A DNA stretch of 64,000 nucleotides from Chlamydiales bacterium (GTDB lineage Bacteria; Chlamydiota; Chlamydiia; Chlamydiales; Simkaniaceae): contig JACKPO010000009.1 in assembly GCA_024233515.1 (NCBI GenBank), forward strand, positions 25,844 to 89,843. Direction: 5' to 3'. Below the pieces are notes generated by a model that was given only the letters and a program-made list of their open reading frames with translations, did no database searches and was not told where the DNA came from. Each line of letters opens with the position of its first letter. Positions within the stretch are counted from its first letter, which is position 1. Positions 42,606-50,639 of the stretch are shown here, one piece after another. The position numbers were made by a program, and so were the translations under genes.

Positions 42606-43148
42606 CTACTTAAAAGGTTTGAAAGAAGGATCTAGCGGTTTCATGGGATCTAATGGCGTCCATGGCTTTAGGATACTTCCATTATTTTTTGGTGGGACAT
42701 TTTCTGAATTCTCGCGATATGAATCAGCATCTGTAACAAAAGTTACATCATCTAAATCCGTATGACTTAATTTGCAAGCCTCTTTGAATTGTTGAACCCC
42801 TGTCCAAACCTTTTTGGCACAATTGTATATAAGAAAACAACTTCCAGGACTAAAATAAACAGCTCCCACGACTAAACCCAGAAGGCCAATGCTCATATCC
42901 TCAAAAGATCGTTCCAATGCTTTTTTGGATTCTTCATTGTTACATTTAACATGGTGCTGGTATACCGCGATATCAAACTCCTTTTCCTTTTCGTTTTGAT
43001 TCGAACATACTCTCACATTCTTATTATACAGTTGATTAACACGGACAGTAGACGAATCCCTTTCCACCGAGCTTTCCAGACTCAAATCGGAAAAATTAGA
43101 TCCATATATACTAAGAACATCTCCTAAATCGTTTCCAACAGCTTCCAT
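42606..43148 (-). CDS. Unknown protein with a hydrophobic hairpin (cassette II, gene 1)
   Basis: 180 residues. Acidic/Ser-rich start, three cysteines in the first half, a hydrophobic stretch at about 92-120 (S-I-G-L-L-G-L-V-V-G-A-V-Y-F-S-P-G-S-C-F-L-I-Y) and E-A-C-K-L. The tail is Pro-rich (P-L-D-P-M-K-P-L-D-P), a short repeat that looks like a binding linker. The aligned order E-E-S-x-K, S-I, G-L-V-V, P-G, L-I, V, E-A-C-K relates it to the protein at 16083. No known function. The gene is preceded by a 117-base AT-rich divergent spacer shared with coaD. Confidence 0.6.
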   Translation of the reverse strand: MEAVGNDLGDVLSIYGSNFSDLSLESSVERDSSTVRVNQLYNKNVRVCSNQNEKEKEFDIAVYQHHVKCNNEESKKALERSFEDMSIGLLGLVVGAVYFSPGSCFLIYNCAKKVWTGVQQFKEACKLSHTDLDDVTFVTDADSYRENSENVPPKNNGSILKPWTPLDPMKPLDPSFKPFK

Positions 43149-43265
43149 AGCACCTCATTGTGGGAAAAATCGAGGGCAAAGGTATTAAAAATTATTTTTT
43201 TTCACAAGAATTTTGCAATAAAATTTTAGGGCATTTAAGAATAAAAGTTAAAAACAGAGTTGTAA

Positions 43266-43763
43266 ATGAAAGTGCTTTATCCCGGTACATTTGATCCCCC
43301 AACAAAAGGGCACCTAAATATTATGGAACGAGCTAGCGCTCTTTTTGATGAAGTCGTGATTGCCATCGGCATCGATCCAGAAAAACAGGCGGTGTTTTCA
43401 AATGAGGCGCGTCTAGAGTTCTTAAAAGCTCTCACGAAAAATCTTCCAAATGTAAGGGTCGCATCGTTTGATGGCCTTGTTATCAATTTTGCCAAAGAAT
43501 GTGGAGCTCATGCTCTTCTTCGTTCGGTAAGAACCTTTGATGACTATGAACGAGAAAAAACCTTCGCGCAGATGAATCAAAAGATGTCGGAGATTGAAAC
43601 TCTCTTTCTTTTTCCCGATGACCCCTATCAATCGTTGAGCTCTTCACTGATTCGAGAGATCGGTGCAAAAGGAGAGTCTGTGACTCCCTTTATTCCTGAG
43701 CCGATCGCTTCAGCAGTTGCTGAAAAGCTTCGGGAAGGACCTCAATCAGATCACTCGCAATAA
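43266..43763 (+). CDS. coaD: Phosphopantetheine adenylyltransferase
   Basis: 165 residues, standard. Y-P-G-T-F-D-P-P-T-K-G-H carries the nucleotidyltransferase T-x-G-H motif, R-S-V-R-T-F-D-D-Y-E follows near residue 87, and S-S-S-L-I-R-E is near 127. It makes dephospho-CoA. The last 74 bases overlap, antisense, the 3' end of the nnr gene, so the two proteins' C-terminal tails are encoded on opposite strands of the same DNA. Confidence 0.95.
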   Translation: MKVLYPGTFDPPTKGHLNIMERASALFDEVVIAIGIDPEKQAVFSNEARLEFLKALTKNLPNVRVASFDGLVINFAKECGAHALLRSVRTFDDYEREKTFAQMNQKMSEIETLFLFPDDPYQSLSSSLIREIGAKGESVTPFIPEPIASAVAEKLREGPQSDHSQ

Positions 43764-45180
43764 GATCGTAAGAGGTTTGCTTAGCTGCAACAATTTCTCC
43801 ACATGTTCCGTGTAAATAAACGCCGAGTGCTGCCGCCTCTCTTCCTTTTAATCCCTGAGCCAGAAGCGCTGCAATCATCCCAGTTAGAACATCTCCTGTT
43901 CCTGCCGTTGCCATCCCAGGATCCCCTTTGGGGATAATGAGTGGTGTGGTTTTAGGATGAAAGACCCATGTGGGAGCTCCTTTGAGTACCACGGTCACCT
44001 CTCCTTGATCAACGAATGCTTGGCAATCATCATGACTCAGCTCCTCCTTCCCTAAGAGATGGAGCATCTCACGATAGTGTGGCGTGAGAATGGCCCCTTT
44101 CGGGAAAACCTTCAGATGGTAAAGCGCATCAGCATCAATCACCATTGGCAAATCAAGCTTTGAGACAACCGACTGAACAAAGGTATGGATTCCCTCACCC
44201 TTTCCCACACCGGGCCCAATCAAACATGCCTTTGCTCGTTTTGCCTCCTCAAAAATTGGATCGGGCACCTCCCATGAATAGGGATGACGAATCAGCTCTA
44301 AGGGAGCTGCTGCAAATTCCTCTTCCATCCCCTTTGGGTGAAAGAGACGGACAATTCCTGCGCCGGTCCGTAAAGCGGCTAGACATGAGAGCATCGCCGC
44401 TCCAGGCATTCCAGGCGATCCTGCTAAAGCAATGACATACCCTGCCTGATATTTATGTCGAACTCTTTCAATTGGAGGGAGAAGATCAGGCATCGCTTGA
44501 TCGTTGATCACCACCCCTTTTCCTTGGGCCATAACGCAATATTTCTGCCCTAGCCCGAAATCCACGCGGGTCAACTTCCCGACATAATTATACCCCTGAC
44601 CAATGAAAAACCCAATCTTCGGCATCCCTAAATAGATCGTCTCATGTGCCTTGATCGCAATCGGATCCACTTCCCCTGTATTCCCATTCACTCCAGAAGG
44701 AATATCGATTGCTAAAATCGGGAGCTTGGAGCGGTTGGCTCGCTCGATTACCTCTACAATTTCCCCTTCTAGCTTCCCTTGAAATCCTGTTCCCAAAAGG
44801 CCATCAACAAGGATCCCTTCCAGTGGAAGTTCCTCTCCACGTTTGACCACCCCTCCAGCCTGAATAAACTTTTTCTCGTGCTTCTGGCAGAGAGGGCTAG
44901 ACTCAGTCGCATCAACTAAATGATAGGCCTGAACCTCAAATCCCCCATTGAGTAAAAAAGTCCCAGCAACAAAGGCATCCCCTCCATTATTCCCCTTCCC
45001 AACAAGTAAAGTTACTTTTTTAGCTCGACCTTTCTCCTCTACATATGACGCAATCCTCTTTGCAATCCCCTCGCCAGCTTTGAGCATATATCCTTCGCTA
45101 GAGGCCCCTTCCTCGATGCTGAGCTTCTCTATGCGAGCCATCTCCCCCGCTTCGATCACTTTCTGTCCTTCGATCTCCAT
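43690..45180 (-). CDS. nnr: Bifunctional NAD(P)HX epimerase/dehydratase
   Basis: 496 residues. The N-terminal YjeF_N/NnrE domain (about 1-215) has V-G-K-G-N-N-G-G-D-A-F and I-P-S-G-V-N-G-x-T-G. The C-terminal NnrD/carbohydrate-kinase-like domain has G-P-G-V-G-K, D-A-D-A-L, T-P-H-Y-R-E-M, V-V-L-K-G-A and G-T-G-D-V-L-T-G-M-I-A. It repairs hydrated NADH/NADPH. The complete fused form matches E. coli YjeF (Nnr). Start ATG 45180. Confidence 0.93.
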   Translation of the reverse strand: MEIEGQKVIEAGEMARIEKLSIEEGASSEGYMLKAGEGIAKRIASYVEEKGRAKKVTLLVGKGNNGGDAFVAGTFLLNGGFEVQAYHLVDATESSPLCQKHEKKFIQAGGVVKRGEELPLEGILVDGLLGTGFQGKLEGEIVEVIERANRSKLPILAIDIPSGVNGNTGEVDPIAIKAHETIYLGMPKIGFFIGQGYNYVGKLTRVDFGLGQKYCVMAQGKGVVINDQAMPDLLPPIERVRHKYQAGYVIALAGSPGMPGAAMLSCLAALRTGAGIVRLFHPKGMEEEFAAAPLELIRHPYSWEVPDPIFEEAKRAKACLIGPGVGKGEGIHTFVQSVVSKLDLPMVIDADALYHLKVFPKGAILTPHYREMLHLLGKEELSHDDCQAFVDQGEVTVVLKGAPTWVFHPKTTPLIIPKGDPGMATAGTGDVLTGMIAALLAQGLKGREAAALGVYLHGTCGEIVAAKQTSYDLIASDLIEVLPEAFQQLLKRSAQE

Positions 45181-45322
45181 TCTATAAAACTACCAAGAAT
45201 TCCTTGAAAATTCAAAGAATTTATCGCTCTACACATTAATTAAATAAACAGGCATACTATCGGCAATTGTTTAAGGGTTTAGGGGAAGGTTTATATTAAC
45301 CTTAAACAAGGAGAGGCATTTT

Positions 45323-45400
45323 ATGCCTTTTATCATTTCGCTCTTACGCGCCAAAAACTCTCTCTTTGTTTCAAAGGAACAGCTATCTATGTCTCAATAA
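45323..45400 (+). CDS. Possible 25-residue leader peptide
   Basis: ATG with caaggag upstream, reading M-P-F-I-I-S-L-L-R-A-K-N-S-L-F-V-S-K-E-Q and five more residues before TAA. No run of one amino acid typical of amino-acid attenuators, though Leu and Ser codons are frequent. It ends 20 bases before the terminator stem. Confidence 0.4.
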   Translation: MPFIISLLRAKNSLFVSKEQLSMSQ

Positions 45401-45419
45401 AATTTATTGGGGGAAGACT

Positions 45420-45455
45420 GCATGCTCCCTTTAACGAGGGAGTGTGCTTTTTTTT
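45420..45455 (+). terminator. Terminator between the leader and the 45-residue ORF
   Basis: GCATGCTCCCT (45420-45430) pairs with AGGGAGTGTGC (45437-45447, two G-T pairs), then eight T residues. The last T residues adjoin the ggagg site of the next ORF, so read-through is needed for its expression unless another promoter exists. Confidence 0.8.
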
Positions 45456-45463
45456 GGAGGATT

Positions 45464-45601
45464 ATGGAATTTGTTACTTCAATATATGAACAAGCTTGGG
45501 CTGAAATTGAACCCTATGAGCCAGAAGATTCCGATCTTCTGATTAGAAGGATTGAGGAAGCGTTTTTCTTAAACGTTCCAAGGCCGATTGGATTTTACTA
45601 G
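45464..45601 (+). CDS. Small acidic protein of 45 residues, unknown
   Basis: ATG at 45464 directly after tttttggagg, a strong ribosome site, argues for translation. The peptide is acidic (E-I-E-P-Y-E-P-E-D-S-D-L-L) with a C-terminal F-F-L-N-V-P-R-P-I-G-F-Y. No signal or membrane segment. It ends 8 bases before the convergent gpsA stop. No homologue recognised. Confidence 0.5.
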   Translation: MEFVTSIYEQAWAEIEPYEPEDSDLLIRRIEEAFFLNVPRPIGFY

Positions 45602-45609
45602 CCGTTTGC

Positions 45610-46608
45610 TTACAGATGTTCTTGCTTAACTGCACGGTTAAGAAGAGCGCCGACCGCTTCTTTGGGTTGCACTCCTTCATAAATGATGGCATGAACTGCT
45701 TCAGTAATGGGCATATCGACCCCAAGTTTTTGGCTCAGTTCAAGGGCTGAAACGCAGGTGTAGGCTCCTTCAACAACCATTCCAATTTTTTCGCGTGCTT
45801 CATCTGGGGTATGCCCTTCAGCCAGCAATTTCCCAAAGATGTAGTTACGACTAAGTGTGGAGAGGCAGGTAGCGCAAAGATCGCCCATGCCAGAAAGACC
45901 GTTGAGAGCATCAGAGGAGCAACCGATCGCTTCGCCAAGTTTTCGGATTTCATGAAGGCCTCGAGTCATAAGAGCTGCTTTCGTATTCTCTCCATAACCT
46001 AGTCCATCAGAAATAGCACAGGCAATCGCGACAATATTTTTCATTGCTCCGCCAAAAGAAACGCCTCGCATATCTTCATTTGGATAAACGCGAAAATAAG
46101 AGGTCGTAAACGCTTCGCAGATCGTCATCATCAGCTCTGGGTTATAGGCAGAAGCGACGACAGAGGTCGGAAGTTTTTGCATGACCTCACCAGCAAGGCT
46201 TGGTCCGCTGAGGCACCCAATACGGTCACGGTATTCTTCGCCAAGAACTTCGAGGACCACATCAGACATCAACAGCCCTGTCCCTTGCTCGATCCCCTTA
46301 GAGGTTAGAACAATGGGAGGTCCCATCAGTCCTAGTTCTTTGAGCTGGGTGAGAACAGGCCTAAGTCCCTTAGAGGTGACCGATTCAATGATCAAGTCAA
46401 CATCAGAAACTGCCTCATGAAGATCGGTTGTTAAGACAAGGTTTTCTTCTGCGCGATGGTCCCGTAGCTTCGGATGATTTTCACCTCGCTTCAACACCTC
46501 TGCCAGTGACATATTCCCAGTCCAAAGCTTGACTTCGTATCCTTTTTCGGCCAAAAGATTTGCCAGACAGAAGCCCCAGGCTCCCGCCCCTAAATAACCA
46601 ATTTTCAT
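45610..46608 (-). CDS. gpsA: Glycerol-3-phosphate dehydrogenase (NAD(P)+)
   Basis: 332 residues. G-A-G-A-W-G nucleotide motif at 7-12, catalytic Lys in V-A-I-A-C-A with the preceding G-A-M-K-N-I, and the substrate motif N-T-K-A-A-L-M-T-R-G-L-x-E. It makes sn-glycerol-3-phosphate for phospholipids. Adjacent to the UDP-sugar pyrophosphorylase gene, as CT714-CT715 in C. trachomatis. Confidence 0.96.
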   Translation of the reverse strand: MKIGYLGAGAWGFCLANLLAEKGYEVKLWTGNMSLAEVLKRGENHPKLRDHRAEENLVLTTDLHEAVSDVDLIIESVTSKGLRPVLTQLKELGLMGPPIVLTSKGIEQGTGLLMSDVVLEVLGEEYRDRIGCLSGPSLAGEVMQKLPTSVVASAYNPELMMTICEAFTTSYFRVYPNEDMRGVSFGGAMKNIVAIACAISDGLGYGENTKAALMTRGLHEIRKLGEAIGCSSDALNGLSGMGDLCATCLSTLSRNYIFGKLLAEGHTPDEAREKIGMVVEGAYTCVSALELSQKLGVDMPITEAVHAIIYEGVQPKEAVGALLNRAVKQEHL

Positions 46609-46655
46609 GATTTACCCAAAATTAATTTTATACGAATTATAGCGGAAAAGTCCTT

Positions 46656-47444
46656 TTAAGTCATGAGCGCTTTCATAACCGTTTCAAAACTGTCTGGCCC
46701 TGAAGCATTTTTAAGCGGCGCAAAACATTTATTTCTGTCAGATTCGATCACTTTAAAATCTTTTGCATAGGGGAAAAGATCAAAAATAAAATATTCTTTT
46801 TTTGAAACCCATTCTCCTTTCACTTGTTTCTTTACCACATGAGGAGGTAGAGAAAGGGTCGCTGCCCGTTTGACGAACTCCATCGTGCAAGAGAAAAGAC
46901 CGGTATTGCCAAGACGAGAGCCATCATCTCCTTCGAGCTCAGAATACTCTTTGATTTCCAAGTGCTCCCCCTCAAAGATCACACCCATTTTCTCATCAGG
47001 CCCCGTCCGCTTAACTCCTCGGAGGATAATCTCCTCCTTCCCATCCATAAGCTCTTTATCAAACGGTAAAGCTAAAGGATTGTCGATAGGAATCACTTGA
47101 ACTCTCTGAACCCCTATCCATTGATCTGGAATTCCCGCGCCGCAAAAATAAGTAAAAGCCTTTCCGTTTCCATCAGGAGTTCCATTCTCCATCCCCTGCT
47201 GAAAAAGGATGACATTAGTCAGGCCAAAATAGTTTTCGTTTTCTAGATAGGAACGGGTTGCGTCATGATTTAAGGGAGAAGTCATGATCGCGATTGGCGC
47301 TTTAGGATCATGAATTTTTTCTAGATGGATTTGAAAAAGAGTCTTCTTTTCTTTGAGTGGGATCTCAACACATCCCTTAGGACCATCAAACCCAAGACGG
47401 GTCCCTTGACCACCAGCCAAGTAAAGGATCCCCCTTTTAGACAT
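46656..47444 (-). CDS. UDP-sugar pyrophosphorylase (UDPGP family)
   Basis: 262 residues from ATG 47444 (ggaag upstream); this start overlaps the previous gene's stop by 8 bases. Signature L-A-G-G-Q-G-T-R-L-G-F-D-G-P-K-G near residue 9 is that of eukaryote-like UDP-GlcNAc/UDP-glucose pyrophosphorylases, followed by M-T-S-P-L-N-H, Q-Q-G-M and G-N-G-K-A-F-T. It is short for the family (usually over 400 residues): it keeps the nucleotide and sugar regions but lacks most N-terminal and C-terminal extensions. Sugar specificity is not decidable. Confidence 0.78.
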   Translation of the reverse strand: MSKRGILYLAGGQGTRLGFDGPKGCVEIPLKEKKTLFQIHLEKIHDPKAPIAIMTSPLNHDATRSYLENENYFGLTNVILFQQGMENGTPDGNGKAFTYFCGAGIPDQWIGVQRVQVIPIDNPLALPFDKELMDGKEEIILRGVKRTGPDEKMGVIFEGEHLEIKEYSELEGDDGSRLGNTGLFSCTMEFVKRAATLSLPPHVVKKQVKGEWVSKKEYFIFDLFPYAKDFKVIESDRNKCFAPLKNASGPDSFETVMKALMT

Positions 47445-48360
47445 AACTTCCAAAGAGGGCATCATACACCTCATCGGTGGTGATATTGGAAACCTTTTCG
47501 TGCTTACCAATCAAAGGAACATGTTCAAATTCAGGGTTTGGAGACTCAACATTTTGCCTGAGCACCCCTTGCCTTGGATCGGCCCAGAGTGAGACAACAC
47601 GAATCGGGTAGCATGCATCCACATAGTAGGCGACAGAGAGAACGCCCGAGTCAGGAGCAACCAAATACCGGCAATGATTTTTAATAATCGATAACATTTC
47701 AAAGACGTTGGTTCTTCCGCGTAAATCAACCACATTATCCATTAAGAACGCAGGTTCTCTTTCCATTCCGAACAAAAGGATTTTCCCTTTCTTCTCCTTT
47801 TCGATCCGGTTAAATAGATTACGCCAAGAAGGAAGATCCCAATTCTTTTCATAGCCATAATAGACCCCCGTTTCCGTTTGAACATGACATCCAATATAAG
47901 TTTCATTCGGATCGAGCTCATACTTTTCGATCAAACCATCCCACTCAGGGTTCCAGCTCAATTTCGGAATTAAGGTCCCAAGTTGCCACTTAAGCCAACG
48001 CGTTGGATCAGGTTTTTCTAAAACCACATCAAACATATTTGTGCTGAGTTGATGTTCTTTTAAATTCTCCGCGACATTCACCGGTTTTCCACGAACAACA
48101 GACGACCCTACAATCACATCCACTTCATCAAGCATCGTAAAAAGATCAGCTAAATCTTTTCGGGTTAGGAAGGTAATCGATGCATGAGGAAGATAACTCC
48201 GAATTCTGTAAACCAAAGCATAAAGCCCAAGAGGGATATCACCTAAGCCCCGGTTCCACACAATTAAGAAACGGGTTTTTTCTTCTGTTACCATTCGCTT
48301 CAGCAACTTATCGAAAGGATTCGGAAGAAACGGCTCGAGGAGTTTTTTAAACAGAGACAT
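47437..48360 (-). CDS. Glycosyltransferase family 9 protein (heptosyltransferase-like)
   Basis: 307 residues. N-terminal W-N-R-G-L-G-D-I-P-L-G-L-Y resembles the R-x-x-x-x-G-D motif of GT9. A later G-R-T-N-V-F-E-M-L-S-I-I-x-x-x-x-x-L-V-A-P-D-S-G is the acceptor/donor region (usually T-N-D-S-G). It is more divergent than the neighbouring heptosyltransferase II-like protein, so its sugar may differ. Overlaps that gene by 14 bases. Confidence 0.75.
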   Translation of the reverse strand: MSLFKKLLEPFLPNPFDKLLKRMVTEEKTRFLIVWNRGLGDIPLGLYALVYRIRSYLPHASITFLTRKDLADLFTMLDEVDVIVGSSVVRGKPVNVAENLKEHQLSTNMFDVVLEKPDPTRWLKWQLGTLIPKLSWNPEWDGLIEKYELDPNETYIGCHVQTETGVYYGYEKNWDLPSWRNLFNRIEKEKKGKILLFGMEREPAFLMDNVVDLRGRTNVFEMLSIIKNHCRYLVAPDSGVLSVAYYVDACYPIRVVSLWADPRQGVLRQNVESPNPEFEHVPLIGKHEKVSNITTDEVYDALFGSYV

Positions 48361-49384
48361 GTTTTCCCTCCAATTGCTTTAGAACTGCTTGCGTCACCTC
48401 TTTCACTTCGATTTTTTTCATGCACGGAAAGTCAATCGGACACACACGTTTGAAACATGGAGAACAAGGAACTTTTTTTTGCACAATCTTGTTGCGCTGT
48501 TTGTAAGGACCCGTTGCAGTAGGACTTGTCGATCCAAAAAGAGCCACAAGGGGAACATCCAAACTATCTGCAATATGCATGGGCCCGCTGTCATTTGTTA
48601 AAAACGCAGAGCAAATTTTTATCAAAGCGAGAAGTTCCCGAAGCGATGTTTTCCCAGCAAGATTAATCACACGATTGGGAAGCCCTGCACAAATGTCATC
48701 AATCAACCCCTTATGTGTTCGATCCCCAAAGAAAAGAACGACATGACTTGGGTCCTCGCTGACCAAATTTTCCGCCACAGCTTTAAATCTTTCAGGGAGC
48801 CAACATTTTGCACTTCCATAGGCAGCACCGGGATTCACACCAATCAGCTTTGCATCCGAAGGAATGTCAAACCGCTTGACAATCTCCCACGCTTTAGCCT
48901 CTTCTTCTTTTGTGACAAACAGCCTTGGCCGCGTTTCAGAAACCTCTATTCCAAGGGGCTTTAGTAACTCTTTGTAAGTGATGACAAGATGCTGCTCTTT
49001 CCTCTTTTCAGGAAAATCAATCGGATCGGTTAACAAAATTCCCCGCCCTTCATTTCGATATCCGACGGTCCGCTTCACATTTCCTTGCCAGAAACGCCAA
49101 GCCGAAGAAAAAGAATTTGTCAGTAAGATTCCCAAATCATATTTTCCCCGCTTGATATGCTCAACAACATTCCGTTCCCTCATCCGATGAATTAACCCTT
49201 TGGACCGCTCAAACGAAAAAAGTTCATCAATGGCAGGATCATTTTTCAAGAGAGGCGCAACATTTGACTGACACATTGCAGTGATCTCTGCTTTTGGGAA
49301 AAAAGCACGCAAATCTTCTAAAACAGGAGTGGCCATGACAAGATCGCCAAGCCAATTAGGCATCCGAACAATGATCGATTTCAT
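48347..49384 (-). CDS. ADP-heptose:LPS heptosyltransferase (WaaF-like)
   Basis: 345 residues from ATG 49384; upstream in-frame codons overlap ruvC's promoter region and lack a ribosome site. R-M-P-N-W-L-G-D-L-V-M-A-T-P near residue 6 is the classical heptosyltransferase II start; G-V-N-P-G-A-A-Y-G-S-A-K-x-W near 180, F-L-T-N-D-S-G-P-M-H-I-A near 250 and F-G-S-T-S-P near 275 follow. Four cysteines near the end (S-P-C-F-K-R-V-C-P, F-P-C-M-K-K) also occur in WaaF. Heptose transfer is unexpected in Chlamydia LPS, which has only KDO, so core LPS in this organism should be larger. Confidence 0.88.
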   Translation of the reverse strand: MKSIIVRMPNWLGDLVMATPVLEDLRAFFPKAEITAMCQSNVAPLLKNDPAIDELFSFERSKGLIHRMRERNVVEHIKRGKYDLGILLTNSFSSAWRFWQGNVKRTVGYRNEGRGILLTDPIDFPEKRKEQHLVITYKELLKPLGIEVSETRPRLFVTKEEEAKAWEIVKRFDIPSDAKLIGVNPGAAYGSAKCWLPERFKAVAENLVSEDPSHVVLFFGDRTHKGLIDDICAGLPNRVINLAGKTSLRELLALIKICSAFLTNDSGPMHIADSLDVPLVALFGSTSPTATGPYKQRNKIVQKKVPCSPCFKRVCPIDFPCMKKIEVKEVTQAVLKQLEGKHVSV

Positions 49385-49430
49385 AGAGTATAGCTTAACA
49401 TAAAAAACTTTTCGGGTCATACTGAAAAAT

Positions 49431-49931
49431 ATGAAAGAAAAAAAATATGTCATTCTTGGAATTGATCCCGGAACACGCATCACGGGGTACGGAATCATTG
49501 AAACCAATCTCCGCACCTATTCGCCACTTGATTTTGGATGTATCCGCCCTCCAGCCACCCTCTCCCTCCACGAACGCTACGCAGTCATCCATGAGGGGAT
49601 CGAACATCTTCTTGATGCTTACCCCATCGAAGCCGTCTCAGTCGAAACCCAATTTGTCAGCCGCAACGCTCAAAGCGCCATCAAACTCGGCATGGCCCGC
49701 GGAGTCGCCATTCTTGCAGCAACAAAACGGAAAATTCCCGTCTTTGAGTACGCACCTAAAAAAGCGAAACTTGCCGTCGTTGGGACAGGAAGCGCCACCA
49801 AAGAGCAAGTCCAACGGATGATGCAAACCCTTCTCCACTTAAAAGAACTACCCAAACCCGAGGATGCGGCCGATGCCCTTGCCCTCGCCATAGCCCACGC
49901 CAACTCAATAAAACAGGTCGATTATGTTTGA
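49431..49931 (+). CDS. ruvC: Holliday junction resolvase RuvC
   Basis: 166 residues. Catalytic acidic residues are in L-G-I-D-P-G-T-R-I-T-G-Y-G (Asp about 11), V-S-V-E-T-Q-F (Glu about 72), and P-E-D-A-A-D-A-L-A-L-A-I near the C terminus. It cuts Holliday junctions with RuvAB. Its stop overlaps the ruvA ATG by 8 bases. ruvB is not in the window. Confidence 0.95.
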   Translation: MKEKKYVILGIDPGTRITGYGIIETNLRTYSPLDFGCIRPPATLSLHERYAVIHEGIEHLLDAYPIEAVSVETQFVSRNAQSAIKLGMARGVAILAATKRKIPVFEYAPKKAKLAVVGTGSATKEQVQRMMQTLLHLKELPKPEDAADALALAIAHANSIKQVDYV

Positions 49932-50532
49932 ATATCTCAAAGGAACCCTCGTCTCTCTTCACCCCCATAAAGCCGTTGTCGATGTTGGAGGCATTGGCTA
50001 TCTTCTCCATACCCCTCTAAGCACCTTTTCTTCCATGCCCCCTATTGGGAAAGAGATCACATTTTATATCTCTTCTGTCATCCGCGAAGATTCCCACAAA
50101 AACTTTGGATTTCTCACTCTTGAAGAACGAGACCTCTTTGAAAAAATCAGTACCGTTTCTGGCATCGGCCCAAAAACTGCTCTCGCCCTCATTGGGCATC
50201 TCGATGCCCAGGCCCTCGAATCAGCCATCACCACAGCCAACTCCACCCTCCTCTCAAAAATCCCTGGAATCGGAAAAAAAACTGCTGAACGCCTTATCGT
50301 TGAACTTCGCGACAAAGTTCTTAAGGGGCTCAAGAAATCACCACTCCCCTCTACTCCCCAAAAAGGGATCTCGGAAGAGGACCAAACGGTAAACGACGCC
50401 CTCTCTGCTCTCATGAACCTAGGATACAACTCCCTGCAAGCCCAACAAGCGATCAAAAAAGTCCTTGCAGAATCCGAAAAGACCCCCGACCTTAGCACCT
50501 TGATCCGTGCAGCGCTAGCCAAAACATCCTAA
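49924..50532 (+). CDS. ruvA: Holliday junction DNA helicase subunit RuvA
   Basis: 202 residues. OB-fold start M-F-E-Y-L-K-G-T-L-V, G-I-G-Y and the paired helix-hairpin-helix motifs G-I-G-P-K-T-A-L-A and I-P-G-I-G-K-K-T-A-E-R-L. The C-terminal domain III (A-L-M-N-L-G-Y) binds RuvB. Standard length and complete. Confidence 0.96.
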   Translation: MFEYLKGTLVSLHPHKAVVDVGGIGYLLHTPLSTFSSMPPIGKEITFYISSVIREDSHKNFGFLTLEERDLFEKISTVSGIGPKTALALIGHLDAQALESAITTANSTLLSKIPGIGKKTAERLIVELRDKVLKGLKKSPLPSTPQKGISEEDQTVNDALSALMNLGYNSLQAQQAIKKVLAESEKTPDLSTLIRAALAKTS

Positions 50533-50563
50533 GAAATTTTTGGCCCACTTTTCTGAAAAACTC

Positions 50564-50593
50564 TTGACGAACTTTGTAAAGAATTGGTAAACT
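50564..50593 (+). promoter_or_regulatory. Candidate sigma66-type promoter for the 50.6-kb gene
   Basis: TTGACG (50564-50569), 18-bp spacer, TAAACT (50588-50593); predicted leader of about 40 bases ending in an agggagg ribosome site. Confidence 0.5.
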
Positions 50594-50639
50594 CGTCCCA
50601 TCATTTTTTGAACTAAATTCCTAGGGAGGAATAAAAATT

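Larger units (their letters stand above)
45271..45455 (+). ncRNA. Candidate structured leader RNA or small RNA
   Basis: A 185-base stretch with successive structures: GTTTAAGG/CCTTAAAC closing helix with an inner AAGGTT/AACCTT hairpin (about 45271-45309); a GGCAT-ttt-ATGCC hairpin around the ATG of a 25-codon ORF; a CAATAAA/TTTATTG pair near 45395-45410; and a terminator at 45420-45455. The order leader peptide, terminator, ORF resembles attenuation. No known riboswitch consensus was recognised. Confidence 0.45.

Noticed and set aside
45407..45463. Upstream extension of the 45-residue ORF
   Set aside because: It would run through the terminator hairpin; the ggagg site points to ATG 45464.
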